Positions 10,990 to 21,964 of a DNA stretch of 64,000 bases are shown here, piece by piece (the first letter of the stretch is position 1; each line of letters opens with the position of its first letter). A program made the position numbers and the translations under genes. Source of the DNA: Phlebotomus papatasi (lineage: Eukaryota > Arthropoda > Insecta > Diptera > Psychodidae); the NCBI RefSeq assembly GCF_024763615.1, contig NC_077222.1, forward strand, positions 100,349,417-100,413,416, given 5' to 3'. Under the pieces are notes generated by a model, which saw nothing but the letters and a program-made list of their open reading frames with translations, was not told the DNA's origin and searched no databases.

Positions 10990-11830
10990 TACTGCTTGAA
11001 CTCCATGGAGAGAGCAGTATACAGTGGCGGCCAAAATAATAGAATCAGCTTCGCAAAAAACACTATTTTACCTTTAGCATTTTTGTATATTCCAATTCGT
11101 TGAAATGATTTTGAAATGGAAATGTTCAATTAAGTACCTTACGTCAAATAAGTATGGTTTTGACGGCTAGAGTTCTCTATTTTTTACAGAATACATCAAT
11201 AGTGAAATTTGGTTTGAATTGAACAACACGATAGGATCACTTTCATTTAAATTAAAGAATGTGGTCTATAAATCGAATAATTTTAAATGAAGCCATATTT
11301 AGAAACAATAAATGATAGTTTTCTAATTTTTTTGGCTGAACTGAATTTCACTATTGATGTATTCTGTGTAATATAGAGACCTCTAGCGGCCAAAACGACC
11401 CTTATTCTACGATTCTAATAAATTGAAGATTTCTACTTCAACATTATATCGACAAATTGGAAAAAATATAAAAGTCAAAAAAATATAAGCTTTGAAAAGT
11501 GATTTTTTTTATTTTGGCCACCACTGTATATAATCCCTCTATTTTTTCATCACCCAAAATTTTCCACCTTTTACCTCCCGGAGACCAATTTCGTCATGCT
11601 GTTGTCCGTCTGTCCGTCAGGCTGTCGCCAGCTCTAGAGGCCAAATGGTTAGAGATAGCGACTTGAGACCTTCGAAGGATCCCCCATTACTTGACCCAAG
11701 GATCGTTAACATGTTCCCCACCCCTCCCCTTCCCCTCCTAAACCATGTTTTTAGGGGGATTGCTCGAAAACGCGTAGTGCGATTTTTTTCGTTTTTGGAC
11801 ATGTTTTAGAGATTACCCAGGCGGACATTT
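10990..11830 (+). repeat. Interspersed noncoding repeat (GAACTCCATGGAGAGAGCAG family), interrupted
   Basis: Flanks of the Tc1-like MITE form one copy: GAACTCCATGGAGAGAGCAG to the left, CACCTTTTACCTCCCGGAGA, the GTCCGTCTGTCC run and CCAGCTCTAGAGGCCAAATG to the right. Minus-strand open frames in the GC-richer part are shadows of this noncoding repeat. Confidence 0.6.
11022..11526. mobile_element. Tc1/mariner-like MITE (CAGTGGCGGCCAAAAT ends)
   Basis: A 505-bp element with TIRs CAGTGGCGGCCAAAATAATA and, inverted, CAGTGGTGGCCAAAATAAA, between TA at 11020-11021 and 11527-11528. CAGTG ends and TA duplication are typical of Tc1-like elements. It interrupts the interspersed repeat: the uninterrupted relative at 7140-7170 reads GAGAACAGTATACAATAATC where this locus reads GAGAGCAGTA, element, TAATCCCTC. 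The interior shows paired AT-rich arms but no transposase frame. Confidence 0.8.
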
Positions 11831-11840
11831 CGCCCTTATG

Positions 11841-11976
11841 GCGTCTACACACTAGTAGAAATTTTTAAAAAAATGCCTTTTTTAAAAAATTCTGACGTTT
11901 CTGCCTATAAGGATAGGGGAAATTTTCTTTAAAAAGGTATTTTTTAAAGTTTAAATTTCTACTAGTGTGTATACGC
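11841..11976. repeat. Hairpin, GTCTACACACTAGTAGAAAT type
   Basis: About 136 nt that fold on themselves: GCGTCTACACACTAGTAGAA pairs with TTCTACTAGTGTGTATACGC. One of several hairpins in the window whose ends read GTCTACACA or CTCTACACA but whose inner arms differ. Confidence 0.65.
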
Positions 11977-12261
11977 TATTAGACAAAAATACCATTGAAT
12001 CATATCTAGTAATGGTTTTTTCAAGGTCAAAAGTTAAAAAGACACTAGAGTGCATTTATCAAGCAAACGGGGCTATGTTTGGGAACGTTGGAAAAATTTT
12101 GGAATTGCCTATAAAACTGAATCGATTCTAATCGGTTCTGAACCGGTTCCAATCGGTTCACAGCCGATAACTAATTTTTATCCGAAAATCAATTTTATTA
12201 CTTTTAAAATAATTTTGGAAAAAAATCGGTTCAAATCAGTTGAGAACCGGTAAATGGTAAA

Positions 12262-12721
12262 GCTAGGTTTTTCAGCACCATCCGGTGAGCGTCGGAATTT
12301 GTTGATTAAATCCTATGAATCAAACACACAATTTCACTAGAACTTTCGGCACTTATCGTGTCTTCCTAATTTTTTCTTGGTTGGTCTTTTCTATAGGATT
12401 TTTGTCACTAGTTCCTCAATTCCTCTACTTTCTTATGCATTAGTTTTTTGAATTTGGTTAGGAGCGAATTTTCCGTTCTATGTCCGTTCGCTGTGTAGAA
12501 AAGAAAGAAGAAAATTCGCTCCTAACAAAATTCAAAAACCTAATGCATAAGAAAGTAGAGAAATTAGTGAGGAAAATCCTAAGGAAAAGACCAACCAAGA
12601 ACCACTGAGGAAGACACGATAAGTGTTAAAAGCTCTGGTGAAATTGTGTGTTTGATTCATAGGATTTGATCAAAATATTCTGACGCTTACCGGAAAGACA
12701 GATTGTCCTGAAAAACCTAGC
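12262..12721. repeat. 460-bp near-perfect hairpin (long foldback element)
   Basis: The left half GCTAGGTTTTTCAGCACCAT onward and the inverted right half GCTAGGTTTTTCAGGACAAT onward match for about 205-215 bp per arm with few mismatches, around a central spacer of some 40 bp (about 12470-12510, containing CGTTCGCTGTGTAG). Matching blocks include TTTCTTATGCATTAG and GGTTAGGAGCGAATTTTC. Transcription across it would give a very stable double-stranded stem. No TIR-specific family or clear target duplication was recognised. Confidence 0.8.
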
Positions 12722-12775
12722 TCAGTTCTACTACCGTCGTCTATTCCTTAATACGGTAAATGGTAGGGGAATGTT

Positions 12776-12981
12776 GGCATGGTTCGCACAGAGTGAACCT
12801 TCAAACAACGCAAATTTTCTCTTTGTTTGCAAAGAACTAGTCCGTCATTTCTTAGCCATAAGATAGATCATTATTAAGCTCACGAAACTAGATGAGAAAT
12901 GGTAGGGTAGCTCTTTGCAAACAAAGAGAAAATTCGCATCGTTTGAAGGTTCACTCTGTGCGAACCATGCCTACATTCTCC
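12776..12981. mobile_element. TA-flanked foldback MITE, GGGGAATGTTGGCATGG family, copy 1
   Basis: Arms of about 70 bp contain GGTTCGCACAGAGTGAACCT and TTTTCTCTTTGTTTGCAAAG. TA at 12774-12775 and 12982-12983. A second copy is at 50177-50392. Each arm has its own small palindrome (GGTTCGCACAGAGTGAACC). Confidence 0.8.
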
Positions 12982-13255
12982 TAAATGATGCGAAAGTACT
13001 TTTGAGGTATACCATCTAGGTCACGAGTTCGAGTATTTCGCAAAGCCTGGGAGGCTTTGCCACCCCTTTTCTATGTTCTTAGTGAATTTGATTGATGACT
13101 CGTTTTAGAAAATGTGATGCACAGGACTAGTTAATATTGTAGCTAACGTAGCACAGTTTTGCCTATAAGTATGCTCTATTGGTTCAGTTTAAGCTTGGGT
13201 TGAATCATCCCTGTTCAAGTCCTCTATGTTACAGATCACAGACCACAAGTGGAGC

Positions 13256-13447
13256 ACCGGGAGCATCTTTGAAAGTGGGGCACTTTTGAAATTGAGATTT
13301 TTCACCTATTTTTAAATAAACTTGAGCCTTATCGTGATATAATTTAGCTGCGTAAACGCATTGCGAAGCTAATTACATTACAATATGGCTCAATTCTGCT
13401 TAAACATAGGTGAAAAATCCCGATTTCAAATGTGCCCCACTTGCCCT
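13256..13447. mobile_element. TA-type MITE, GGGGGAAGTGGGGC family, copy 2
   Basis: Shares GAAAGTGGGGCACTTTTGAA, TTGAGCCTTATCGTGATATA and the TAGCTGC/GCTAA centre with 1031-1242. The left terminus is degenerate, and I cannot fix it to the base. Confidence 0.65.
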
Positions 13448-13449
13448 AT

Positions 13450-15780
13450 TTTTCAAGTCATTTTCCAAGAGGTATTTTTGCCAAAAAAAAGTATCGAGTG
13501 GTACAAAACTTCTATTATCCAAAGCTTCTGCAGACTTTTCCCCTAGCCGCAGCTATGTTGAATCTTTTTTATCATTCGTACTCCAATATTTCATTGAATT
13601 AATTTATAATTAAATTTTTGGTTGTATAATTTGATAGAAAATTTATGTACAATGAATGGGTTTAATTTCAACTTTCATTCTGTGGATTATTTAAAATGTG
13701 CTGGATCAGCAACATAATGTAAAATCAAATTGACAATTTGTCATCAGGTTGAATGCAAAATTTGTTAATTCCAATAAGCAATATTTAGCCAATTCATCAC
13801 TTTTACCATTTATTCAATATGAATGGGAATATTGGTATATTTAAACGTACTCAACATATTGTTATTTTATGTAAATTGACTCTCGAGGTGACATTTTACA
13901 AAAATCTTTTATGTAAACAGTTTAAGATTGTTTCTTGGGTGGAATGTGAAATAGAATGTTGTATAAGGATAGGGAGATTCGGAAATAGAGAAATCTCATT
14001 TCAGTGCTTTGACGGTTTTGTATGAAATCAAGTTCGATTTTCATAAATCATCTGCTTTGCGCTCCAACGCCTTTGTCCTGACTCATTGAATTTCTTCATT
14101 CATCGTACACCCTTTTGTACATTTTAAAGAAAACTTTCACATATGCTTCAGCATTGTGTACACCATATAGCTTCCGAAAAAATACACTAGTCATCGTATT
14201 TTACAGTTCAATTTCATCATTGTCAAACGAAAAATGGGGATGTTTTTCCGCCTTCTGTTCTACCTCATTCCATTGTATCTTTCAAGGCCTCTAAATCCCA
14301 TCTTGGGAACAAATCTATCGTTGTGATATAATTTATTATATTTCAAACTTTATTATTATTGTTTTGGTATATAGAGGAAATGGTGAGAGTATTCTCAAGA
14401 GTATGCTTCTGAAGAGATAATTGAATCAATAAATTTTCATGCAATACGGCAAGAGGATCTTCCTACCAAAAACTCTCTATACTACACAATTTGTTGATTA
14501 CGGACAAATTACTTGTACGAGTATTTTGCCACGGGAGTTAATCCTTTTTTGAAAATTAACTAATCCCCGTTGTGAAACAAGGATGGGCTTTAAGGGTTTT
14601 AATGGGATACAAAAAGGGGGTTGGAGAAAAAGTAAATAAATCAACATGGAAGATGTCAGGTCTCAGAGAGAATTCATTCAATCGCCTTGAAGTAATAATT
14701 AATCAAAGATATTCAAACGTTTTAATAACTTTTGCATCGCGACAAGTTGCTTCTTCAGCTACGCCATTGCTACGTTAGGACTCGCGAAGTGTATCGAGTG
14801 GGAACGGATGACGTAGAAATGATTAATCGCTTCAACGGCTTTACATCACTCGCTCCCCATCGTGAGCCTCCCTCTGGGTACTTTCTGACATCAAGAATCT
14901 ATTGTTTTCGAATTACCGGAACTTGATGGGCCATGAATTTTTTATTTTTATCTACTAACACCCCCTACCTAGGCCATACCACCCACTCGGATTGTGTTTA
15001 CTTAGGCATCTAAGATATCTTCTTAAGGAGTAATTCAAGAGGTACTGGATGACGATGAGAGAAAACTCTTGATATTTGGCGCAAAAAACGAAAGAGGAGA
15101 AAACAACTTGCAGGATTGACGAATAATATCATAAAAGATAGATAAAATAAACACAGGAAATCTCACCAACTGGCACTGGGTGCCTCTGAAATACTCAAGT
15201 GAATTCCGTCGCTGTTTTCACAAATTTTTACACTAACTTTAATTCAATTATTTAAACGTCGCGTCGTTTGAATTGGAAAAAAATGTAAAACTGTTTCTCA
15301 ATTGTGGTAAGGACTCTTTCTTGGGTTTTCACTTTAGGATGGTATTGTATCAAATAAGAGGAAGAAGCGAATGATCGGACTAGCAATACTAAAACGACTG
15401 TGAATTTTTTAAACCACAGCTTGTTTTTACTCCTGCCCGTATTAAGTCAATAAATAAATACATTGACATATTGGTTGCTCGAGTGAATTATTACCTTAAG
15501 GGGTTACGTGGGTCAAGAAGACATAAAAATATAATATTTTCTCTAAATTTTTTCAGCATTAAAAAATATGTATTTTTAATTCATGTTCTGAATTTAAAAA
15601 TTCAGCCATTGAAACCTAATTTTTTGATTTCTTTTTAAATGTACTTTTCGGTGAACAAGATTTCTGGACACTGGTACGCCTGAAATAGAAAATCCAGGTA
15701 TTTTCTGTTAGGTGATGAATTAAACTAGTTCTTGAACGAAAGATTTTATATTTACTTGATTACAATTTATTCTAAAAAGC
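13450..15780. other. Unassigned stretch with a GC-richer island at about 14730-14930
   Basis: Mostly AT-rich and featureless. At 14730-14930 base composition rises and a plus-strand frame reads REVYRVGTDDVEMINRFNGF, which looks somewhat protein-like but lacks a family match I can name, a good start or clear splice sites. It could be an exon or 5' region of an unrecognised gene. Confidence 0.3.
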
Positions 15781-15976
15781 TTCCCAGGAAAAGTTATACA
15801 AGCCATTGTGAGAAGGCGTCATCCTCGAGGCAGAATATTGCCTTGGAGCACCTTGAGATCGAATCCGAACATCTTCCTGAAGTGGCAGAGGATCAGGCGT
15901 GAGCTCCTAAACAGGATGACATGGCCCGGTGACTCCAATAGGGACAAGCGGTTGAAAATGATGATAATGATGACAA
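15781..15976 (+). mobile_element. 3' end fragment of a non-LTR retrotransposon, copy 2
   Basis: Contains CCCAGGAAAAGTTATACAAG, ATATTGCCTTGGAGCACCTT, CGAACATCTTCCTGAAGTGG and the terminal GGTTGAAAATGATGATAATG tail. It aligns along its length with 21618-21850 (inverted) and at its 3' half with 236-355. Frames are broken. Confidence 0.55.
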
Positions 15977-15985
15977 CTTAGTCTA

Positions 15986-16136
15986 TAAAGGCCTCTACAC
16001 ACTCACTGGGAAGAATTTTCGTTAAAATTTTATTTTTTTTTAAGAAAATCTTCTGGACTGTGTAGGTGGAAACGCCAAAATTCTGTCAAAAATGCAATTT
16101 CTGACGAAATTTTTTTTCCAATGTGTACAGGCTTTA
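15986..16136. repeat. Hairpin, GGCCTCTACACACTCACTGG type
   Basis: AAAGGCCTCTACACA at the left pairs with TGTGTACAGGCTTTA at the right; the inner arms GAATTTTCGTTAAAATTTTA and TTTCTGACGAAATTTTTTTT also pair imperfectly. Related to the 17268-17350 hairpin. Confidence 0.6.
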
Positions 16137-17267
16137 AAACGAAACGTGATATAAAATACATCAAAAAGGTAGTTTTTGTGAAATTCTCCCAAGAATTCAA
16201 ATTTCATTTCTTCAAAAATCCTGCGTTCAAGGACTAGTTTACCTTATCAGCCAAAAGGAAAAAATTCGGTTTTGGATTTCAGATGAACAGATTCAGAGAA
16301 CTCGTCCACCGAAAAGTAATGTTTTTTTTTTCAAAAAGATCTCAGAAAGTTTTTTTTCTAAAAGATATCACAGATGCTGAATTTTTATTAAAGTTTTAAA
16401 TGAAATTTTCAGAAAATATATTTTAAATGTTATACTTTTATATGCCTAAGAGCTTGAATTAATTTTTTTTTATTATTTTGAAAAAAAAAGAGAAAACTAT
16501 GCTGTTTCTTGTTTATTTTGACCCACTTAACCCCTTAAGTGTGAGTGTTTCATTTTGACGTGTTTCTGATAAATAAGTGACAAAAATTAGTTAAAAAATT
16601 GACGATTACATTATATTATTGTAAAATTAAATAGAACTTTGGAATGTTTTGGGATTAGTATTAAAAAACAATATAATACATAACTTTTTTTAACACAACA
16701 ACCTTTGTTGCACTTCCTTTATTCTATTGCATATTATTAACAAAATTTTGCATTGGTTATTTTGGCATTGACTATACCCTTTTTTATTTATTCGTCTAGA
16801 TTGAGCTCTTTAATTTGTAAGTCATTAAATACCGTTTTGACTTAAGACAACAAAATAAAATATCATAATTTTACTACTCGGACTCAAGAAGACAACAGTA
16901 TATACATCCGCTCGCTTTATACTTATCACCGCCTTAGAACTTAAACGGTAAAAGATATTGACTTCCCGTTTTCAGTGACCCTCCTAAAAAACATTAGCTT
17001 CAATTTTTTTATTGCTCTCTCTTCTTGTCTTCCACTTCCAAAACTGTGATTTTTTGGTTTATTTTGAGAAAGGCGCAAACATTTTTGTTTTAAATTCTAC
17101 ATTGGAATGGGTTGTTACGAGTGTAAAGCTCTAGCTCTATGAGCTCTGGGACTGATTATCTCTTTTGCGTTAGTAGAAATTTAATAGATTAAGTATTTTT
17201 CAGTCTTTTTACAACTGTTTTGAATCATTTTAAAGCAGCGTTTTATTGAAAAAATAGTTTAGCCTGT
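16137..17267. other. AT-rich stretch; interspersed repeat fragment at 16877-17045
   Basis: The only recurrent part is 16877-17045, with CTCGGACTCAAGAAGACAAC, AACTTAAACGGTAAAAGATA and TTGACTTCCCGTTTTCAG, which match the family best seen at 48835-48960. No gene recognised. Confidence 0.5.
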
Positions 17268-17350
17268 TAAGGCGTCTACACATTGGGAGCAATTTTCGTC
17301 AAAAATTGCGTTTTTGACAGAAATTGCTCCCAATGTGTAGAGGCCATTAA
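17268..17350. repeat. Compact 83-nt hairpin bounded by TTAA
   Basis: GGCGTCTACACATTGGGAGC, then AATTTTCGTCAAAAA, a short turn, and the inverse ending GCTCCCAATGTGTAGAGGCC. The stem is about 35 bp with few mismatches, and TTAA lies at each end. Half-arms or relatives occur near 7640-7680, 15986, 58813 and 60611. Its size and shape resemble an insect pre-miRNA, but the multi-copy nature favours a MITE. Confidence 0.7.
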
Positions 17351-17695
17351 GGACGAATGGGACACCGGTGTTCCCAAAATAAAAACTATTTTTTCGAACT
17401 ATTTATAGAACAAAATAATCAGCAAAAATTCTTGCAATAAATCAAAAATCTATGGTACCATAGGCTGCCGGCTCAAATCTCGAAACCCCGAGAGTAAGCG
17501 ATTGCACTGCACAATGCAATTGGTTAAGATCATGTAGTAAGTCAAGCAGAGCATGTGGCATGATTTGAGTGTCGATTGCTTTGATTGACAATTAATAAGT
17601 TCGCAAAAATTCTCGCAATGAACAAAATAAGTTTGCATAGTCAAAAGAATTGTTTTCGATTTTGGGACACCGGTGTCCCACTCATCCATAAAGGG
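17351..17695. mobile_element. TTAA-flanked MITE, GGACGAATGGGACACCGGTG family
   Basis: GGACACCGGTGTTCCCAAAA at the left is matched by the inverse TTTTGGGACACCGGTGTCCC at the right; the right end is CCATAAAGGG-TTAA. The same family, with end CCCTTTAAGGACGA, forms the shell around the retrotransposon at 26044-31735. TTAA plus CCCTTT resembles piggyBac termini. Confidence 0.6.
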
Positions 17696-17699
17696 TTAA

Positions 17700-19596
17700 A
17701 CGCGGTCCATTCTGCATATTTCTAAAGGGTTAGTGGATATTGCCGTCATTAATGGTCGTGGTTATCGCTGCTTTGTTATGCATATTGCATCCCCAAAATC
17801 TGAGACGCGAAGCGGTTGCAATAAGGGAGTTCTCATTCTGTAGAGAGAATGGTAAGTTCTCTACTGGTATACTAAACTCCTAAAAAGGTATGTGTATCTA
17901 CGTAAGTCAAGAAAGAGTCGATTTTTCTAATCATAGGTGTTGAGTTTGGCATATGAAGGGATACTTGGAAGAAGGCTGTACCAATTAATGTGCACCTTGT
18001 CCAGGATCCAACCTCTCGTGTGGCTTTGGCACACAGGGACGACATACCAAAGAAATGAGGATGAATCACATCGTTCGACTGCTCCAGAAAATGCTTTCTG
18101 GGTGAACTTGGTAGCCTCGACTGTCTATATTTGACGAGCTATGACTACTTAAAGAATTTAGATTTAAATTTATATCAATAGATAAAAATTATCTGTTCTT
18201 ATGTTGTGTAACTCTGTCTCGTTAATATTTTATTGTTTTCATCATATGAAAGAAGACCAATAAGATTAATTCGAGACTAGGTAGCTGCAGGTTCTTTGCT
18301 GCCCTATTACACTAGAATCCTCTCGTTCAGTCATAACCCTTCCGATTTGAGAGATTTCTCCGGTTGAGGATTTTTTTTAGTACCGATTCAAGGGTATCAG
18401 ACAGAACTTATCTAAAAACCCGTTGGAAGTTTGAACGTTTAAATCTTTAAACTTTAAACTGATGAGTTACATAAAAGTGAGCGTTCATGAAAAGGACATT
18501 TATTTTAATAAAATTCTGATTAAAACATTCTGAAATTCCACAAAACTACACAAAAAATCACTTTCTGCAGCAAACGTTTACACTATGCTTACATACTGTT
18601 GGTGTCATTATTGACGATTGAAGTGTCAAGAATACTGAAATTCGAAATGTCAGAACAATCAGTGCTAAAGCGGCGAGTACGTGAAGTTGCACTTTAGGTT
18701 TCTGATAGATTTTCGAATAGGTTTGGCTGGATTTATGTCTTCGAAAGGTTATTACTGAACGGAGCCATTGAAGAGGATAATGGGGAATGCATGACTTTAC
18801 TATTGTCAAGTGCTTCTGCATTATCGATTTCCTTTGTGTTGGTTCGTGTCTCGACTGTTTTCAGAAAGAAAAGTCGATTATGTAGAAGCACTTGAAAACA
18901 GTAAAGTACTAAAAAACATGTCCATTTTTCATTGGAATAGCACCGTTATTTATTATATTTTGATTTTTGCAGCCTCTATTTAGTTTCCCAGATCGATCAA
19001 TAAATATTCAGGTATTATTCTTTAATTATGTCAATTATTCTAATAGAGAAAAGAATATTATTTAAATGAGGTGTCACATCCTGTAACTCAGAAAGAGCAT
19101 TTTTAGTTTTCTTTGGTTAGAGAAATAAAAGTTTAAATATGTTTTTCACGGTACACATAAAAGTGAAAACAAATTTAATTGTTGAAAGTCAACAGAAAAT
19201 GCTCTTCCAAAAACCTAAAGCGTGATTTTAAGATTAGTAGCACAAACAATAGTTTTGAGCTAGATTAAAAATTTGTATGGTAGCAGAGTGAATTTCACAA
19301 AACGCGAATCCTCTTTGTGCTCCCATCCCCCATCATATCTCTTGTGGTGCTTCCCCGTGAAATACAGCACTTTAGTATTGAAATGAAAAATAAGTGACGC
19401 TTCTCGAATTGTGTGCTATATGTTAATATATTCAGAGCATAAATTTCTCAACTGCTGGCTCCAAACTAGGTATATAATAGCAACACATGCCAGACAAATG
19501 TTTCTAATGGGGTGAACACGCGAAGGTAGATATTGTCATTCAAAATTAAAGGCAATAAATTTACCCGTGAGCTCATGGGTTTGTGGCTCCTGCTTT
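17700..19596. other. No recognised gene; short hairpin at 18807-18894
   Basis: AAGTGCTTCTGCATTATCGA at 18811 pairs with the inverse of TCGATTATGTAGAAGCACTT ending near 18894, leaving about a 35-nt loop. A minus-strand ATG frame at 18558-18821 (87 codons) has one hydrophobic stretch but overlaps this hairpin and has no identifiable homology. The region near 17940-18130 is slightly GC-richer, but I recognise nothing in it. Confidence 0.4.
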
Positions 19597-19817
19597 TTAT
19601 TTATTCTGGCACTGTTCTTCAAGCTGCTGGATTGAAGCCCTTCTCCAGACTTCACCGTGTTGCATCTTAATCCACCAGCGGATGCCGGAAGACTCCTCAG
19701 GCCCCAATTGCGCCCGATTTCGATAGAATTTCAATAAATCTGGACCACATGTGTACATGACAATGGAATATCCACGAATTTGGGCAGCAGTGTGTGAAAA
19801 TTCAGAATTGTAAAATT
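19597..19817 (-). CDS. Possible terminal coding exon of an unknown gene
   Basis: A minus-strand frame runs from about 19817 to a TAA at 19597-19599. It includes IVMYTCGPDLLKFYRNR, then a QLGPEESSGIRWWIKM segment, and ends RRASIQQLEEQCQNK. Third codon positions are strongly G/C-ending in the last 40 codons, in contrast to the surrounding DNA. A weak acceptor (GGCTGAG) could start the exon at 19817. There is no ATG near its start, so it would be a last exon or a gene relic. I do not recognise the family. An opposite-strand frame (19575-19670, 31 codons, signal-peptide-like) has poorer codon bias and is treated as a shadow. Confidence 0.3.
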
Positions 19818-20639
19818 CTCAGCCAGTTTCGCAAATTTCACTGCGGTTGTTTGTTCATCCAAAATCGACTGGTTGCATCACTAGGTGTATGTGGGACTAT
19901 TTTAAACTTTTTTTTCTATATTTATAACAAAAGTTTGATTAAAAGAACAAAAATTGAAGCCTTACTGCGCTTTGTGATTTGTCTTTTGATATTGCGTTTG
20001 ATTTGTTTAATTTGTTTTTTGGTTAAACCAATATTTAATTTAATCCATTATTCTTCTGGATTTAGTTTGTTATCCTACTTTGGGTAAATAAATTAATTCA
20101 GATAATTTGTTTCACAAAAAGGATTAGAATGTGGATATACATAAAGCACCATTTTATACAATTTATTATAGAATAATCTTATTTAAATGGAAGTGAAGAA
20201 TAAAACAAAGCTTTTGAGTATTCATCTAATAATTTAAGGACTGTAGTGACTGTTTTGGGTAATACTATAATTTTCCTTCAGGTTAAGCTATTTTTCTTTA
20301 AATTTTTTTTTAACCTAGAAAGTAAATATTCAGCTCTTTATTGGTATCATCTACGTCCAATGATATGTAACAAATATATATTCATATCAAAGAGCTTGGA
20401 ATTTTCATGAAAATTGCGATAAAAATAAGTCGAATTACGATTGATGAAATAGAGATTTAATCAATCACATAGAGAAGAGGTAGGATAGAAATATATTGAA
20501 CAAGGCTTACAAAAGCCATTTGTCATATTTTTTAAAAAGGAGTTTTTGAAAATTGAATAATAAAGCCTTTTTAAAAATTCCAGGAGGGAGGTGAGGGGAA
20601 AATAAAAAAAAACTGTCCTAGATAATGTTGACTTATGTG
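19818..20639. other. AT-rich stretch with no feature seen
   Basis: No recurrent repeat, hairpin or convincing frame found. The open frame at 19794-20087 lacks an ATG and becomes a hydrophobic T-rich translation. Confidence 0.5.
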
Positions 20640-21030
20640 GGGGGTCATCGAAGACCGTAAGTTGATATTTTTTACTGTTTGGCTTTTATCCGTGTCACAA
20701 GTTGAAAAAAGTGGATCATATAACTGCTTTCACTTAGAATTAGAGTTTTGGTTGTATACCAAGTTTCATTTTGTTCTGACAGTTCGTTGACGTGTTAATG
20801 CATTATCGGTTGTAAACCGATTTATAACCGATAAGTAATTTTTATCTGAAAAACAATTGTATTACTCCTAAGTTATTTCGAACGATCTATAGCATTAAAG
20901 TTACAGTTGTAGTGGCTGTAGTATAGCAGTAGCTAGAGTAGCTATGAGCTACTAGCATTAAAGCTATAGCATTAAAGTTACGAGTTCGAGCATTTCGCAA
21001 AGCTGGACGCTTTGTCACTCTTTTTAAAAT
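20640..21030. repeat. Interspersed noncoding repeat fragments
   Basis: GGGGTCATCGAAGACCGTAA (inverted relative of the 48835-48900 landmark), AACCGATTTATAACCGATAA and the terminal CATTTCGCAAAGCTGGACGC are all landmarks of the family described at 6870-7750. The middle (20890-20980) has short duplications of CTATAGCATTAAAGTTA. Confidence 0.55.
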
Positions 21031-21084
21031 GGAAAACTGTTAAACCTCATATGATGATAAAATCGTTTGCTAAGAAAAAGTTGA

Positions 21085-21608
21085 ACCCTCTAACGTCCAA
21101 TTTTTAAATATGCAAAAAAAATGTAGGGTGATAATTTTTTTTAGACTAATTACGGTTCATTAAACTCAAAAATACCATCCATTATTCATTTTCTCTTTTA
21201 GTTTAGGCGAAAAATGCAAAAATATAACTAATTTTTGAAACTGTTTTTGCTTCTAAAATTCACATTTTTACTTTTTTCAAATGTTTTAAATAAAATACAC
21301 AAAGTAGAACGATATATCTTTCAGTAAAAATAAATTTATTTTAGTCAGATTACTTTAAACCGGTATTTTTCTTGATTTTGGAAATGAGAATTTTTCCACA
21401 AAAAAAATTCTACTTTTTCTCTGATCTGTCACACAAAACTTTGGATAGCAATTAAACGAAGAGTCAAAATGACTTCAAAACTTGAATGGATGTTAGCAAG
21501 AGTATTACCGAGGATAGTATAGCAATTCTGAATAAATAAAACCTTTATTGTCGCTGTAAATGCGATTTTTGTAATGCTACCCTGCAGTGACTCTTAACCG
21601 TTAGAGGG
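21085..21608. mobile_element. TTAA-type MITE, CCCTCTAACG ends
   Basis: CCCTCTAACGTCC at the left and its imperfect inverse, CCGTTAGAGGG, at the right. TTAA follows the right end (21609-21612); the left flank TTGA looks like a mutated TTAA. About 524 bp, AT-rich, no frame. Confidence 0.5.
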
Positions 21609-21617
21609 TTAAGGAAA

Positions 21618-21850
21618 ATGAAAATTCATTCCAGCATTATTTTCATCATCATCATTTTCAATCGCATCAAGATCAACAGCCCACGCCTATCGATCCTCCG
21701 CTATTTCAGGAAGATGTTCGGGTTCAATCCTAATGCACTACAAGGCAATATCCTGAATTTGATTGAGCCACCTTGTCCTCTAGGTCTGCCCCGAGGTCGA
21801 GGAACCCGCACATTGGCTTCCATAACTTTTCTGGGGAATCTTAAATTCAT
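21618..21850 (-). mobile_element. 3' end fragment of a non-LTR retrotransposon, copy 3
   Basis: Read on the minus strand it has a CCTCGGGGCAGACCTAGAGG segment that translates as RGRPRG, then LGLNPNIFLK, then a purine-rich AEDR-like region and a (GAT)n tail near 21640-21660. This order resembles the extreme C-terminus and tail of several non-LTR ORF2 proteins. Frame interruptions show it is dead. Confidence 0.55.
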
Positions 21851-21964
21851 TTAAAGATTATAAAAATTTATGGTTCATCTCCTTTTTTTTAAAATTAATT
21901 GTTTAGGTTTGGTAATTTCGGTTTCAAGATAGTTTACAAACATGGAAGATGGCGCATGCAGTAG

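Larger units (their letters stand above)
12050..13075 (+). repeat. Interspersed repeat copy holding two foldback insertions
   Basis: The repeat is visible as GAACCGGTTCCAATCGGTTC near 12140, GGTTCAAATCAGTTGAGAAC near 12225 and GAGTATTTCGCAAAGCCTGG near 13030. A 460-bp hairpin (12262-12721) and a TA-flanked foldback (12776-12981) split it. Excising them gives CGGTAAATGATGCGAAAG, as in the uninterrupted copy at 7470. Confidence 0.65.

Noticed and set aside
18558..18821. 87-codon minus-strand ATG frame with a hydrophobic segment
   Set aside because: It overlaps a hairpin arm, has no recognisable homology and ordinary AT-rich codon use.
19575..19670. 31-codon plus-strand frame with a signal-peptide-like start, a TATA-like TATATAATAG upstream and AATAAA downstream
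   Set aside because: The opposite strand has clearly better coding bias, so this is more likely a shadow; a tiny secreted peptide cannot be excluded.
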